A DNA stretch of 55,267 nt from Epilithonimonas hominis (GCF_003730015.1 NZ_RJTU01000010.1:1-55267); one strand, 5' to 3'. Numbered from the stretch's first letter, positions 34,544 to 44,908 are shown. Notes: generated by a model from the letters alone, not told the origin. Numbers and translations are program-made.

Positions 34544-35272
34544 TTATTTATTAGAAAATATCTGTCCTAGGATAATTCCTGCTGACATAGATACATTAAG
34601 GCTTTCTGTAGACTTATTTTTCCCAAACCTTGGGACTGTGATCATTTGTGAAATCAGTTCTTCAGTAGAAGGTCTTATTCCGTTTCCCTCATTCCCGAAT
34701 ATGATTGAAAATTTTGCCGGGAATTCAGTCTTATAAATATTTTTTCCGTCCATATCCGTTCCGAAAACTGGATATTTATAATTGGTCAAATAACTTTCTA
34801 AATTGGTATAAACTACGTTTACGCGTAGAAAAGATCCCATTGTAGCTTGTATAACTTTTGGATTGTAAACGTCTACAGTATCATTACTACAGATGATCTG
34901 TTCTATTCCGAACCAGTCTGCAAGCCTTATAATTGTACCCAGGTTCCCAGGATCCTGAATGCCATCTAAGATAATCTGGATATTGGTTTCGATAATTTTT
35001 TCGTTCTCACGAATCCTGCAAACCGCTACGGAATCCTTTGGTGTTTGCAAAAAACTGATTTTCTTCAGCTCCGCAGGCTGAATTTTGTGAACTTTAGAGT
35101 TTTCTAAATTGAGTGTGTCAGGATCTGTAGAATATAATTCTGTAATCTCATAATCCGAATTTGGAAGTTCTTTTATGATTTTATTACCTTCAACTAAAAA
35201 CAAATTGTATTTTTGCCTGTATTTCTTTTTGTCCAGAGACTGTATTATCTTTATAGTATGAGCCGTAAGCAT
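34544..35272 (-). CDS. TrmH/SpoU family RNA 2'-O-methyltransferase
   Basis: A 242-residue SPOUT methyltransferase. An N-terminal substrate-binding domain (KKYRQKYNLFLVEGNKII) precedes the catalytic part with ILDGIQDPGNLGTIIRLADWFG, FGNEGNGIRPS and SLNVSMSAGIILGQIF, the three SpoU motifs. It methylates 23S rRNA or tRNA; the site is not deducible. The start at 35272 lies inside the 5' end of the divergent tamL-like gene (15-bp coding overlap, both start codons in the same 15 bp). Confidence 0.92.
   Translation of the reverse strand: MLTAHTIKIIQSLDKKKYRQKYNLFLVEGNKIIKELPNSDYEITELYSTDPDTLNLENSKVHKIQPAELKKISFLQTPKDSVAVCRIRENEKIIETNIQIILDGIQDPGNLGTIIRLADWFGIEQIICSNDTVDVYNPKVIQATMGSFLRVNVVYTNLESYLTNYKYPVFGTDMDGKNIYKTEFPAKFSIIFGNEGNGIRPSTEELISQMITVPRFGKNKSTESLNVSMSAGIILGQIFSNK
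35208..35215 (+). promoter_or_regulatory. -7 element of the tamL-like gene, inside trmH
   Basis: TATTTTTG, 42 nt before the ATG at 35258, within the trmH coding region. Confidence 0.45.
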
Positions 35273-37849
35273 ATCAACAAATATTTTCAAAAATATCATA
35301 TATTTTATTACGCCGCAATTTTAAGTGTGTTTTTGTACGCTTGTAATGTGACAAAAAAAGTTCCCGACGGCGAATATCTCCTTACAGATAATAAGTTTAA
35401 ATATACAGACGGGAAAATATTTTCCGATGAGATTCCGGATCTAGTAGCCCAAAAACCAAATAAGAAAGCGCTTTTTATACTGCCAATTGTTCTTGGTTTT
35501 TATAATATGGCCAATCCAAAGTATGATACGATACTAAAGGAATATATGACTTATCCAAATGAAATGAGAAATCAAAAACTTAGAGATTCTCTTTTCGTAA
35601 AGTACGGACATCCCGAATATGTAGGCAAAAATCTGTTTTGGAACCGTTTTTTTCATACCGTAGGTCAGGCGCCGGTTATCTATAGTGATTCTAAAACAAA
35701 GCAAAGTACCAAGAGTATTAACAACAGATTGATTAACAGGGGTTATTGGGATTCTGATGTGAAAACGGACGTTAAGCGAGATTCTGCAGCAAAAAAAGCG
35801 GAGGTAGAGTATATAATCACTCATAAAGATCCTACCTACATCAAAGAATATTTTTATAATATTCCAGATGGCAGTGTAAGAAGCATCTACGAAAATAATA
35901 TTAGTAAAAGTCTTGTTAAAAGAGGTGGAATTTTGGACGAAACTGTTCTGGAAAAAGAGATTGTAAGAATCAACGATCTGATGCGGGAACAAGGTTATTA
36001 TAAATTCAATAATGACAATCAGGATATTTATTTTGTGGCAGATTCTTTACAAAGCCGAAAAAATGTTCCTGTGACGATGAACATTATTAAGGATTCCATT
36101 GGTACACCTTACAGAAAAGCGACCATTGGGAAAATAAAAGTGTCGGTAACTAACAATAATTCTGCTGAAAATCTGCCGATTCACGATAGTCTTAGAGGAA
36201 TCAATTTTTACAGAGCAGACAGTACTTATAAGGTTAATTCGCTTTGGCTTCCAATTATTGTAAAAACAGGGGAGGTTTACAAGCAATCACAATTGGATCT
36301 TACAAGAAGAAACCTGATATCGATGAATAATTTCACGATAATAAAAGCGTCAGACGAACTAAGGAAAGAAGGAACACCAGCTGAAAGAGACAGTATTATA
36401 GATGTGGAATATGTTCTGAGACCGCTTCCAAAATATGAATTTAATATTGCTACGGATATTCATTACTCCCAAATCCTGAACTTCGGTTTTTCACCTTCTG
36501 TAGATTTAACCACCAGGAATCTCTTTGGAGGTGCGGAAAACCTTATTACCAGTTTTTCAGGTGTGATAGGGACTACAAAAGATCCTAAAAATCCAGGGGC
36601 TATTTTCAATGCATACGAATTATCTGCTCAGGCATCTTTACTTTTTCCGAGATTATTAGTCCCGTTCCGGAATTATTATAAACTCATCCCAAAAAGATAT
36701 TCTCCCACTACGAGCATTTCTTTAGGAACATCTATCCAGAATAACATTGGACTTGGAAGGATTAACTTCAATGCAGGTTTGAATTACAATGCCAATATAG
36801 AAGATGGAAAGATCCAACATAGGCTTACTTTGTTTAATACACAGCTCAGTCTCACCCAAAATAAAGATAAATATTATGACTTTTTTCCCGGCGATAATGA
36901 TATAAGAAGAGATGTTTATAATCTTTACGAGATAGATCATCCGGGAACAGTTAATTCTGGAGCATCTTATGACGATATCTCTTCCACAATTCTTTCAGAT
37001 GAAGCATTTATCACCAAATTGACTAATAATGACAGGAATCTGCTATACAACTTTTTGCAGTCCTTGTATAATAAAGAACGGCAGACACAGGATGTGATTA
37101 TATCTTCTATCATTTACAATTTTGCTTATAATGAAATCGGGAAAAAAGATTACAGAAATCCTTTTGCATTCAACGGGAAAGTTGAAATTGCAGGAAATGT
37201 TCTTAATCTTCTTACAAAAAAGGAAGAAAATTACCTGATTACTGGTAATACGAAGACTATTTTCAAAATACCATTTTCACAGTTTATAAAATTTGACCTC
37301 GATTTCAAAAAATATTATACATTTTTTAATGATCAGGCAAAGCCTCATACATTAGCCTTTAGGCAGTTTGTAGGCATAGGAATTCCTTATGGTAACTCAA
37401 GTGAGATGCCTTTTATCAGATCTTACTTCAATGGTGGTGCGTACGATATCCGTGCTTGGCTGGCTTTTGGAGGTCTGGGACCTGCAGATTCTCAGCTGGA
37501 TGAGCGCGTAAGATCTTATGCTATGGACAATGTTAAACTTACAACAAGTGTGGAATATAGAGTGCCACTGAATAATATGTTTGAAGCTGCTGTTTTTACA
37601 GATGCCGGTAACATTTGGGGTTTAAAAGATAATGGTTTTGGAGATCAGTTCAAGTTTAAAAAATTTATCGGCCAGATGGGAGTAGGAAGCGGTTTTGGAT
37701 TAAGGGTTAATGTTGCTTATGTTACACTTCGTCTTGATATGGCTTATAAAATGTATGATCCTAATCAGCCAGAAGGAAGCAGATGGGTTGCCAATAAAAT
37801 AAAACTGCTGAAGCCTACTTTTAATTTCGCAATCGGTTATCCATTCTAA
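35258..37849 (+). CDS. tamL: BamA/TamA family outer-membrane lipoprotein (TamL-like)
   Basis: An 863-residue Omp85-family protein. The signal peptide ends in a lipobox (LYAC), so the N-terminus is lipidated, the hallmark of Bacteroidetes TamL. NVTKKVPDGEYLLTDNKFKY follows, then POTRA-like domains and a C-terminal 16-strand barrel starting around residue 400. The L6 motif is represented by GGAYDIRAW and the last strand ends in Phe. TamL works with TamB in envelope assembly, but tamB is not adjacent here. The start at 35258 gives the lipoprotein signal; the longer reading begins in the promoter. Confidence 0.9.
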   Translation: MSRKHINKYFQKYHIFYYAAILSVFLYACNVTKKVPDGEYLLTDNKFKYTDGKIFSDEIPDLVAQKPNKKALFILPIVLGFYNMANPKYDTILKEYMTYPNEMRNQKLRDSLFVKYGHPEYVGKNLFWNRFFHTVGQAPVIYSDSKTKQSTKSINNRLINRGYWDSDVKTDVKRDSAAKKAEVEYIITHKDPTYIKEYFYNIPDGSVRSIYENNISKSLVKRGGILDETVLEKEIVRINDLMREQGYYKFNNDNQDIYFVADSLQSRKNVPVTMNIIKDSIGTPYRKATIGKIKVSVTNNNSAENLPIHDSLRGINFYRADSTYKVNSLWLPIIVKTGEVYKQSQLDLTRRNLISMNNFTIIKASDELRKEGTPAERDSIIDVEYVLRPLPKYEFNIATDIHYSQILNFGFSPSVDLTTRNLFGGAENLITSFSGVIGTTKDPKNPGAIFNAYELSAQASLLFPRLLVPFRNYYKLIPKRYSPTTSISLGTSIQNNIGLGRINFNAGLNYNANIEDGKIQHRLTLFNTQLSLTQNKDKYYDFFPGDNDIRRDVYNLYEIDHPGTVNSGASYDDISSTILSDEAFITKLTNNDRNLLYNFLQSLYNKERQTQDVIISSIIYNFAYNEIGKKDYRNPFAFNGKVEIAGNVLNLLTKKEENYLITGNTKTIFKIPFSQFIKFDLDFKKYYTFFNDQAKPHTLAFRQFVGIGIPYGNSSEMPFIRSYFNGGAYDIRAWLAFGGLGPADSQLDERVRSYAMDNVKLTTSVEYRVPLNNMFEAAVFTDAGNIWGLKDNGFGDQFKFKKFIGQMGVGSGFGLRVNVAYVTLRLDMAYKMYDPNQPEGSRWVANKIKLLKPTFNFAIGYPF
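35288..35318 (-). promoter_or_regulatory. trmH promoter, inside the tamL-like gene
   Basis: On the minus strand TTG at 35318-35316, 20-bp spacer, TATTTTTG at 35295-35288, 16 nt before the trmH start. It overlaps the signal-peptide codons of the divergent gene. Confidence 0.6.
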
Positions 37850-37863
37850 TTATTGTTTTAAAA

Positions 37864-38898
37864 ATGCGTTGGTTCAAATTTATCATCATTATAGTACTTT
37901 GTCTTTTCGGACTCTATTCATTGTCTATGAATTTTGTTGATGAAAGCAAAAGTTTTACCCACCAGTCAGAAATCAATTATCCCATAGAAAAAGTATTTCC
38001 ACAGTTTAATAACTTACAGAATTTCTCTTCGTGGAATGATTTTTTTACCGAAAAAAAAGCCCTGAGTTATTCTTTTTTTACACCTTACGAAGGCAAAGGC
38101 AGTTCTATGAAATATTCTGATAAATCGAGTAGCGAGTCAGGAGATTTTTTTATACGATATTCCAATCCCGGCAAAACAATACGTTATCAGCTTTTCGAAG
38201 GGAAAAATAATAATCCTTATCTGATCGATGTGAAATTCAGACCAGAAGGAACAAAAACAAAAATATTCTGGAACATCCATACACCAAAACGAAGTTATCT
38301 AGAACGTTCAATTAACCTTCTGGCGGAAGACTTTTTCGTAGAGAATATTGATAAGAGTATGAAGAATCTTTATCAGTTATTAGGGAACAAAGTTGATAGA
38401 GATCAAAAATTAGCCTCAATCAAATACGATAGTATTATGGTTGAAAATAGAGAGGGAGAATTGCTTTTAGGCGTCAATGTCAGCACCAGAAATACCAAAG
38501 ATATTCTTTTCAAAAACGTTATAATGAATCACGGAAAAGTGGTTAATTATGTGAAATCTGATTTAGGAAAAAAAGATGATGAATTTGGGATGCCTGTGAT
38601 GCTTACTAATCCAGCTAACCTGAAAGATAAAGAAGTGTCTTATTTCTATGGTGTTCCATTGTCGAAAAGGATTTCTGTGAGCGATAACAATTTCAGTTTC
38701 CAAACACTCAACGCTTCTAAAGTTTATTACATCTATTATCAGGGGAATTATAACAACCGTGTGAAAAATATTCAGGAACTCCTTAAAAAAGCAAAGAGAG
38801 ACACACTCAGAAACGGACAGCTTATGGAAGAGTTTTTAGAAGAACCAACAGAAAATCAGGACGTAAAACTTAAACTTTCCCTACCGGTTTATAGGTAA
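37864..38898 (+). CDS. Membrane-anchored SRPBCC protein with GyrI-like C-terminus
   Basis: A 344-residue protein. An N-terminal membrane segment (about 4-22) is followed by a START/SRPBCC-type domain (about 33-175: INYPIEKVFPQFNNLQNFSSWNDFF...SGDFFIRYSNPGKTIRYQL...TKIFWNIHTPKRS). A C-terminal half (about 195-330) looks like an AraC-effector/GyrI domain (VYYIYYQGNYNNRVKNIQELLKKAKR). Both are small-ligand-binding folds. It starts 14 bp after the tamL-like gene and is probably cotranscribed. The ligand is unknown; the domain calls are from pattern only. Confidence 0.7.
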   Translation: MRWFKFIIIIVLCLFGLYSLSMNFVDESKSFTHQSEINYPIEKVFPQFNNLQNFSSWNDFFTEKKALSYSFFTPYEGKGSSMKYSDKSSSESGDFFIRYSNPGKTIRYQLFEGKNNNPYLIDVKFRPEGTKTKIFWNIHTPKRSYLERSINLLAEDFFVENIDKSMKNLYQLLGNKVDRDQKLASIKYDSIMVENREGELLLGVNVSTRNTKDILFKNVIMNHGKVVNYVKSDLGKKDDEFGMPVMLTNPANLKDKEVSYFYGVPLSKRISVSDNNFSFQTLNASKVYYIYYQGNYNNRVKNIQELLKKAKRDTLRNGQLMEEFLEEPTENQDVKLKLSLPVYR

Positions 38899-38971
38899 TA
38901 GAATCTGATAAATATCATGTATATTTACGGGAATAAAACATCACTTTAGCCAAAGATCTACAAAAATTTAG

Positions 38972-38979
38972 TAAATTTG
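38972..38979 (+). promoter_or_regulatory. -7 element for sucA-sucB
   Basis: TAAATTTG, 45 nt before the sucA ATG. Confidence 0.4.
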
Positions 38980-39024
38980 TTGGCAATTATTTAAAATTAA
39001 AATTTTAACAGATAATCTGTAATA

Positions 39025-41835
39025 ATGGATAAATTTTCATTTCTAAATGCCGTACATGCTCAGTTAGTAGATGATATGTACGAGCAGTACAAAAAATACC
39101 CAGATGCTCTAGAACCTTCTTGGAAAGCTTTTTTCCAAGGTTTTGATTTTGCATTGGAAAATTACAGCGATGAAGATGAGACATCACAGTCCGTTTCTCA
39201 ATCCGCTCCAGTTCAATATGCTCAGCAAGCAGTTACAAACAATGCTGTTTCAGAAGATATTTCAAAAGAATTCAAAGTAGTGAACCTAATCGAAGCTTAC
39301 AGGTCGAGAGGTCACCTTTTTACAAAAACCAATCCAGTAAGAGAAAGAAGACATTACTTTCCAACACTTGATATAGAAAATTTCGGATTGTCTAAGGAAG
39401 ATTTGAATAGAAAATTCAATTCTGCTACACAAACTGGGATGCCTGGTCCTGCGACTTTGCAAGAAATTATTACACATTTAGAAAACATTTATTGTGATTC
39501 TATCGGTGTAGAGTATATGCATATCCAAAATGTTGAGGAGAAAAAATGGATTATGGAATGGGTGAATGTGAATGAAAACCATCCTACATTATCCGCTGAG
39601 GAAAAAACTGAAATCCTTTTCAAATTAAACCAAGCGGTGGCGTTTGAAAATTATCTTCATACAAAATTCGTTGGACAAAAACGTTTCTCTCTGGAAGGTG
39701 GTGAATCTTTGATTCCTGCGCTTGACCAATTGATTACGCGTTCTTCGCAATTAGGTGTTGACGAAGTTGTGCTTGGTATGGCTCACAGAGGGCGTCTAAA
39801 TGTTTTGACTAATATTTTCCAGAAGTCTTACAAGCAGATTTTCTCAGAATTCGAAGGGAAAGAATTTGAAGAAGATGTTTTCTCAGGTGATGTTAAGTAT
39901 CACTTAGGTTCTTCGAAGAAAATTACAACTGCAAATGGTGAAGAAGTAAGAATTAACCTTACTCCGAATCCATCTCACTTAGAGACTGTTGCTGCGCTTG
40001 TAGAAGGAATTTGTAGAGCAAAAGTGGATAACGTTTACAAAGATGATTATTCTAAAGTTTTACCAATAGTGATCCACGGGGACGGGGCTATTGCTGGTCA
40101 AGGTATCGTTTACGAAATCGCTCAGATGATGAATCTGGAAGGTTACAGAACGGGTGGAACTGTTCATATCGTTGTGAATAATCAGGTTTCTTTCACTACC
40201 AATTATATGGATGCAAGATCGTCTGTTTATTGTACAGATATTGCAAAAGTGACAGATTCTCCAGTAATGCACATCAATGCTGATGATGTAGAAGCTGTAG
40301 TTCACGCCATTAGATTTGCTGCTGATTTCCGTGCGAAGTTTGGTAAAGATGTTTATATAGATCTTTTAGGTTACAGAAAATATGGTCACAACGAAGGTGA
40401 TGAGCCAAGATTTACTCAACCAAATCTTTATAAATTAATTTCAAAACACCAAAATCCAAGAGAAATCTACAAAGAACTTTTGATTAAAGAAAATGTGGTT
40501 TCTGATGAAGTTTTGAAAAAAATGGAACAGGAGTTCAAAGCTTTGCTTGATGAAAACTTTGATGCTTCCAAAGAAATCGAAAGAAATACAATGGACATCT
40601 TTATGCAGGATGACTGGACAGATTTCCCACTTGGAGGTAAAGGTTGTGTTTCTAAATCTAATGTTGATACAAAATACGATTTAGAAAAACTTAAAGAATT
40701 AGCTATTAAGATTTCTACGCTTCCGGCTGATAAGAAATTCATTAACAAAATCACCCGTCTTTTCGAAAACCGAATCAAAATGGTGGAAAGCAATTCACTA
40801 GATTGGGCTGTTGCAGAATTGTTGGCGTATGCTACACTTTTGACAGAAGGTTACAATGTGAGAATCTCTGGTGAGGATGTGGAAAGAGGAACATTCTCTC
40901 ACCGTCACGCTGTGGTAAAAACAGAAGATACAGAAGAAGAATACATTCCGCTTCGTCACATCAACGAACAAAGATTTGATGTTTACAACTCACATTTGTC
41001 AGAATACGGTGTTTTAGGATTTGATTATGGTTATGCAATGGCTGCACCAAAAACTTTGACCATTTGGGAAGCTCAGTTTGGAGATTTTACAAACGGTGCT
41101 CAGATTATTGTTGACCAATATTTGGTTGCTGCTGAAGAAAAATGGAAAATCCAAAACGGATTGGTAATGATGTTGCCTCACGGGTCAGAAGGTCAAGGTG
41201 CAGAACACTCTTCTGCAAGACTAGAAAGATTCTTGACACTTTGTGCTAACGAAAATATCATTGTTGCAAACATTACTTCTCCAGCCAACTATTTCCACTT
41301 GTTGAGAAGACAGATGAAATTCGGATTCAGAAAACCATTGGTTATTATGACACCAAAATCTCTATTAAGACATCCGAAAGTGGTTTCTCCATTGGAAGAT
41401 TTAGCAAATGGAAGTTTCCAAACTGTATTAGATGACCCAACTGCTGATGCTGCAAAAGTGGAAAGATTAGTGCTTTGTACAGGTAAATTGTACTACGATT
41501 TATTGGCTAAAAAAGAAGAGCTTAATGATGATAAAGTCGCTTTGGTAAGATTGGAGCAAGTTTATCCATTGGATTTTGAAAAAATCAATTCAATCTTTGA
41601 TAAGTATAAAAACAGAAAAGATTTAATTTGGGCTCAGGAAGAACCGGAAAACATGGGTGGTTGGAGTTTCATTTTAAGAAATTTCAGAGATACAGGTATC
41701 CAAGTGATTTCTCCTGTTGCTAGTGGAGCGCCTGCTCCAGGAAGTTATAAGATGTTTGAGAAAAATCAAACTAAAATCATCAATGATGTTTTCCAGACCG
41801 AAGATGCGCCTGCAAAAAGACCAGTAACGGCTTAA
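39025..41835 (+). CDS. sucA: 2-oxoglutarate dehydrogenase E1 component
   Basis: A 936-residue thiamine diphosphate-dependent decarboxylase of the TCA cycle. The N-terminus binds E2 (LNAVHAQLVDDMYEQYKKYPDALEPSWKAFFQGFDF). The ThDP site contains GMAHRGRLNVL and IHGDGAIAGQGIVYE...NNQVSFTT. RGTFSHRHAVV and QAGDFTNGAQ-type residues mark the transketolase-like middle domain. Family length and motifs are complete. sucB follows 64 bp downstream. Confidence 0.97.
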   Translation: MDKFSFLNAVHAQLVDDMYEQYKKYPDALEPSWKAFFQGFDFALENYSDEDETSQSVSQSAPVQYAQQAVTNNAVSEDISKEFKVVNLIEAYRSRGHLFTKTNPVRERRHYFPTLDIENFGLSKEDLNRKFNSATQTGMPGPATLQEIITHLENIYCDSIGVEYMHIQNVEEKKWIMEWVNVNENHPTLSAEEKTEILFKLNQAVAFENYLHTKFVGQKRFSLEGGESLIPALDQLITRSSQLGVDEVVLGMAHRGRLNVLTNIFQKSYKQIFSEFEGKEFEEDVFSGDVKYHLGSSKKITTANGEEVRINLTPNPSHLETVAALVEGICRAKVDNVYKDDYSKVLPIVIHGDGAIAGQGIVYEIAQMMNLEGYRTGGTVHIVVNNQVSFTTNYMDARSSVYCTDIAKVTDSPVMHINADDVEAVVHAIRFAADFRAKFGKDVYIDLLGYRKYGHNEGDEPRFTQPNLYKLISKHQNPREIYKELLIKENVVSDEVLKKMEQEFKALLDENFDASKEIERNTMDIFMQDDWTDFPLGGKGCVSKSNVDTKYDLEKLKELAIKISTLPADKKFINKITRLFENRIKMVESNSLDWAVAELLAYATLLTEGYNVRISGEDVERGTFSHRHAVVKTEDTEEEYIPLRHINEQRFDVYNSHLSEYGVLGFDYGYAMAAPKTLTIWEAQFGDFTNGAQIIVDQYLVAAEEKWKIQNGLVMMLPHGSEGQGAEHSSARLERFLTLCANENIIVANITSPANYFHLLRRQMKFGFRKPLVIMTPKSLLRHPKVVSPLEDLANGSFQTVLDDPTADAAKVERLVLCTGKLYYDLLAKKEELNDDKVALVRLEQVYPLDFEKINSIFDKYKNRKDLIWAQEEPENMGGWSFILRNFRDTGIQVISPVASGAPAPGSYKMFEKNQTKIINDVFQTEDAPAKRPVTA

Positions 41836-41899
41836 TAAAATTAATAAACTATAAAGAATAACAGTTTCGGCTGTTCTGAAATTAAAAACAATTATTAGT

Positions 41900-43132
41900 A
41901 TGTCAATATTAGAAATGAAAGTTCCTTCACCGGGAGAATCAATCACAGAAGTAGAAATTGCAACGTGGTTAGTCCAAGACGGTGATTATGTAGAAAAAGA
42001 CCAGCCGATTGCAGAAGTAGATTCTGACAAGGCAACTTTGGAACTTCCTGCTGAGCAAAGTGGAATCATTACTTTGAAAGCTGAAGAAGGAGAAGTAGTG
42101 CAAGTTGGTCAAGTGGTTTGTTTGATCGATATGGATGCTGTAAAACCAGCAGGAAGCACTGCTGAAGCTCCGAAAGAAGAACCAAAAGCAGAAGTTAAAA
42201 AAGAAGAGCCTGCTCCAGTAAAAGCAGAAGCTCCAAAAGTTGAAACTTATGCGGCTCAAACACCTTCTCCTGCGGCTAAGAAAATCCTTGACGAAAAAGG
42301 AATTGCTCCAAGCCAAGTAACGGGGTCTGGTAGAGATGGCAGAATCACAAAAGATGATGCTGTAACGGCTTCTGTTCCTGCAATGGGAAGTGCTCCAGCT
42401 GGCGGAAGTAGATCTCAATCAACTACAAAACTTTCAGTTCTTAGAAGAAAAATTGCTGCAAGATTAGTTTCAGTTAAAAATGAAACAGCTATGTTGACGA
42501 CTTTCAACGAGGTTGATATGTCAGAAATCTTCAGAATCAGAAAGCAATACAAAGAAGAATTCGCTGCAAAACACGGGATTGGACTTGGATTTATGTCTTT
42601 CTTTACAAAAGCTGTAACGAGAGCATTGAAACTTTATCCAGACGTTAATGCTTCTATCGATGGAGATTTCAAAATCAATTATGACTTTGCAGATATTTCT
42701 ATCGCGGTTTCCGGACCAAAAGGTTTGATGGTTCCTGTTCTTAGAAATGCTGAAAATATGACATTGAGAGGTGTTGAAGCTAACATCAAAGATTTGGCAA
42801 CTAAAGTTAGAGATGGTAAAATCAGTGTTGACGAAATGACTGGCGGAACATTCACAATTACTAATGGTGGAACGTTCGGATCGATGCTGTCCACGCCAAT
42901 TATTAACCCGCCACAATCTGCAATCTTAGGAATGCACAACATTATCCAAAGACCAGTTGCTGTTGACGGACAAGTCGTAATCAGACCAATGATGTATGTT
43001 GCAATGTCTTATGACCACAGAATTATCGACGGAAAAGAATCCGTAGGTTTCTTGGTTGCTGTGAAAGAAGCTATCGACAATCCGGTAGAATTCTTAATGG
43101 ATGGCGATGAAAGAAAAGCATTGGAATTGTAA
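41900..43132 (+). CDS. sucB: Dihydrolipoyllysine succinyltransferase (E2 of 2-OGDH)
   Basis: A 410-residue E2 core enzyme. One lipoyl domain (about 1-77) has the modified Lys in [14 protein letters not shown]. An Ala/Pro/Lys-rich linker and a peripheral-subunit-binding domain (about 120-155: [32 protein letters not shown]) precede the catalytic domain with [16 protein letters not shown]. It is the partner of the adjacent sucA; E3 is not in the window. Confidence 0.97.
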   Translation: MSILEMKVPSPGESITEVEIATWLVQDGDYVEKDQPIAEVDSDKATLELPAEQSGIITLKAEEGEVVQVGQVVCLIDMDAVKPAGSTAEAPKEEPKAEVKKEEPAPVKAEAPKVETYAAQTPSPAAKKILDEKGIAPSQVTGSGRDGRITKDDAVTASVPAMGSAPAGGSRSQSTTKLSVLRRKIAARLVSVKNETAMLTTFNEVDMSEIFRIRKQYKEEFAAKHGIGLGFMSFFTKAVTRALKLYPDVNASIDGDFKINYDFADISIAVSGPKGLMVPVLRNAENMTLRGVEANIKDLATKVRDGKISVDEMTGGTFTITNGGTFGSMLSTPIINPPQSAILGMHNIIQRPVAVDGQVVIRPMMYVAMSYDHRIIDGKESVGFLVAVKEAIDNPVEFLMDGDERKALEL

Positions 43133-43155
43133 GAAATTAAATTCAGTATAAAACT

Positions 43156-43186
43156 AAAAGAGAGCAGATTTTTGCTCTCTTTTTTA
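43156..43186 (+). terminator. sucAB terminator
   Basis: AAAAGAGAGCA/TGCTCTCTTTT stem with 6-nt loop, 24 nt after the sucB stop. Confidence 0.92.
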
Positions 43187-43214
43187 TTATATTTAATTTC
43201 AAAATTTTATTCTG

Positions 43215-43673
43215 ATGGAATGCTTTGAATTACCGATTTATAAAAAATCTCAAGAAATTTTTGATGTCCTTGAAACGATTACAAGTTTGTTTCCCGATGA
43301 TAATGATTATTTACAATCAATTAAACAAAATTTATTAAGTGATATTATGACCATTCAAGCAAAAATTTGTGGAGCAGAAGCAGTAAAATTGTATGACATT
43401 AAAATGGAAAATGCCACCATCATCAGAAAAACGGCAAGAGATATTTTTGTTGGAGGGAACTCGTTGGAATATTTTGGTTTTTCTGATTCCAAATATTATC
43501 ATTTAGTAAGAGATTTGATAGAGGAATTCAGAATTTTATTTATCGATTGGATTTCTGGGTTTAATCCCAAACATTACATTGTTGATAATTGGGGTTTGTT
43601 TAATCCTCAAGGAATTTCTCCAGACCATATTCAAAGTGATGATGAACTTGACTTTTTAGACGAAGATGAATAA
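43215..43673 (+). CDS. Conserved-looking helical protein, unknown function
   Basis: A 152-residue, probably soluble and mainly helical protein. It has a leucine/phenylalanine-rich first half (IYKKSQEIFDVLETITSLFPDDNDYLQSIKQNLLSD), a middle helix, and an acidic C-terminal tail (SDDELDFLDEDE). It is not recognised. Base composition is like its neighbours. It lies between the sucAB terminator and dnaX. Confidence 0.65.
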   Translation: MECFELPIYKKSQEIFDVLETITSLFPDDNDYLQSIKQNLLSDIMTIQAKICGAEAVKLYDIKMENATIIRKTARDIFVGGNSLEYFGFSDSKYYHLVRDLIEEFRILFIDWISGFNPKHYIVDNWGLFNPQGISPDHIQSDDELDFLDEDE

Positions 43674-43813
43674 TTCTTTCATTCTTTGCTAAGTTTTAAG
43701 GCTTTGCGAAACTTAAAAATATTTTCAATAATTGATAAAATCATTGTGTTCTTTGCGTTCGAAAAATATTCTCACAAATACAAAAACCATTTCCAAAATT
43801 CACAATTAATCCT

Positions 43814-43821
43814 TACTTTTG
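43814..43821 (+). promoter_or_regulatory. dnaX -7 element (leaderless architecture)
   Basis: TACTTTTG, last G 5 nt before the dnaX ATG. No TTG at the usual distance. Confidence 0.5.
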
Positions 43822-43825
43822 AACA

Positions 43826-44908
43826 ATGGAAAATTTCATCGTATCCGCTCGCAAGTACCGTCCGCAAGAGTTTGATACTGTTGTTGGACAATCTCACGTT
43901 ACCGATACTTTGGAACACGCTATTGATGAAAGTCAATTAGCCCAGGCTCTGTTATTCTGTGGGCCAAGAGGAGTTGGTAAAACAACTTGTGCCAGAATCC
44001 TTGCAAGAAAAATCAATGAAAAATCTGGAGCTGCGGATGATGATGGATTTGCATTTAATATTTATGAATTAGATGCGGCTTCCAACAATTCTGTGGATGA
44101 CATCAGAGATTTGATTGACCAAGTAAGATTTGCACCTCAAGTTGGTAAATTTAAAGTTTATATCATTGATGAGGTTCACATGTTGTCTCCAGCGGCTTTC
44201 AATGCATTCCTGAAAACTTTGGAAGAACCGCCTGCTCACGCGATTTTTATCTTGGCAACAACCGAAAAACACAAGATTATTCCAACGATTCTTTCAAGAT
44301 GTCAAATTTATGATTTCAAGAGAATCACAATTGAAGATATTCAGGAGCATCTGAGAAAAATTGCAGAGAAAGAAAGTATCACTTATGAAGATGATGCGCT
44401 TTATCTGATTGCTCAAAAAGCAGATGGCGCTTTGAGAGATGCTTTGTCTATTTTTGATAGATTAAGCACCTTTTCCCAGAAAAATATTACACTCGAAAAA
44501 GCAGCTGAAGTTCTCAATATTCTCGATTACGATCAATATCTGAAAATTGTAGATTTAGCTAAGGAAAATGACATTCCAAGTGTTTTGACTGCTTTTGATG
44601 AGATTGTGAAAAAAGGATTTGATCCACATATTTTCATTGCTGGATTAGGAAATCATTTCCGTGACCTGATGATGGCTCAAAATCCTAAAACTCTGAATCT
44701 AATTGAAGTCGGGGAGAAAACGAAGTCCAAATTCGCTGAACAATCTCAGAAATGGTCTGCACAACAATTAATTGATGGAATCGAGATTTGTAACTTCGCA
44801 GACATCAATTATAAAAACTCCAAAAACCCGAGATTGACAGTAGAAATTGCTCTTATGCAATTGTCAAGTCTGACTGCAGGTTTGGAAGCTAAAAAAAAAA
44901 GTTTTTAA
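43826..44908 (+). CDS. dnaX: DNA polymerase III clamp loader, DnaX ATPase core (gamma-like form)
   Basis: The zero frame gives 360 residues: AAA+ domain I with Walker A GPRGVGKTT, Walker B IIDEVHML, sensor ATTEKHKIIPTILSRCQ, and the SRC arginine finger, then domain II and the complete collar domain III ending LTVEIALMQLSSLTAGLEAKKKSF. It lacks the zinc module of E. coli DnaX. The frame stops just after an A10 run (44891-44900). Reading on in the -1 frame gives the tau-type C-terminus, so this is probably the gamma form of a recoded gene. Confidence 0.92.
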   Translation: MENFIVSARKYRPQEFDTVVGQSHVTDTLEHAIDESQLAQALLFCGPRGVGKTTCARILARKINEKSGAADDDGFAFNIYELDAASNNSVDDIRDLIDQVRFAPQVGKFKVYIIDEVHMLSPAAFNAFLKTLEEPPAHAIFILATTEKHKIIPTILSRCQIYDFKRITIEDIQEHLRKIAEKESITYEDDALYLIAQKADGALRDALSIFDRLSTFSQKNITLEKAAEVLNILDYDQYLKIVDLAKENDIPSVLTAFDEIVKKGFDPHIFIAGLGNHFRDLMMAQNPKTLNLIEVGEKTKSKFAEQSQKWSAQQLIDGIEICNFADINYKNSKNPRLTVEIALMQLSSLTAGLEAKKKSF

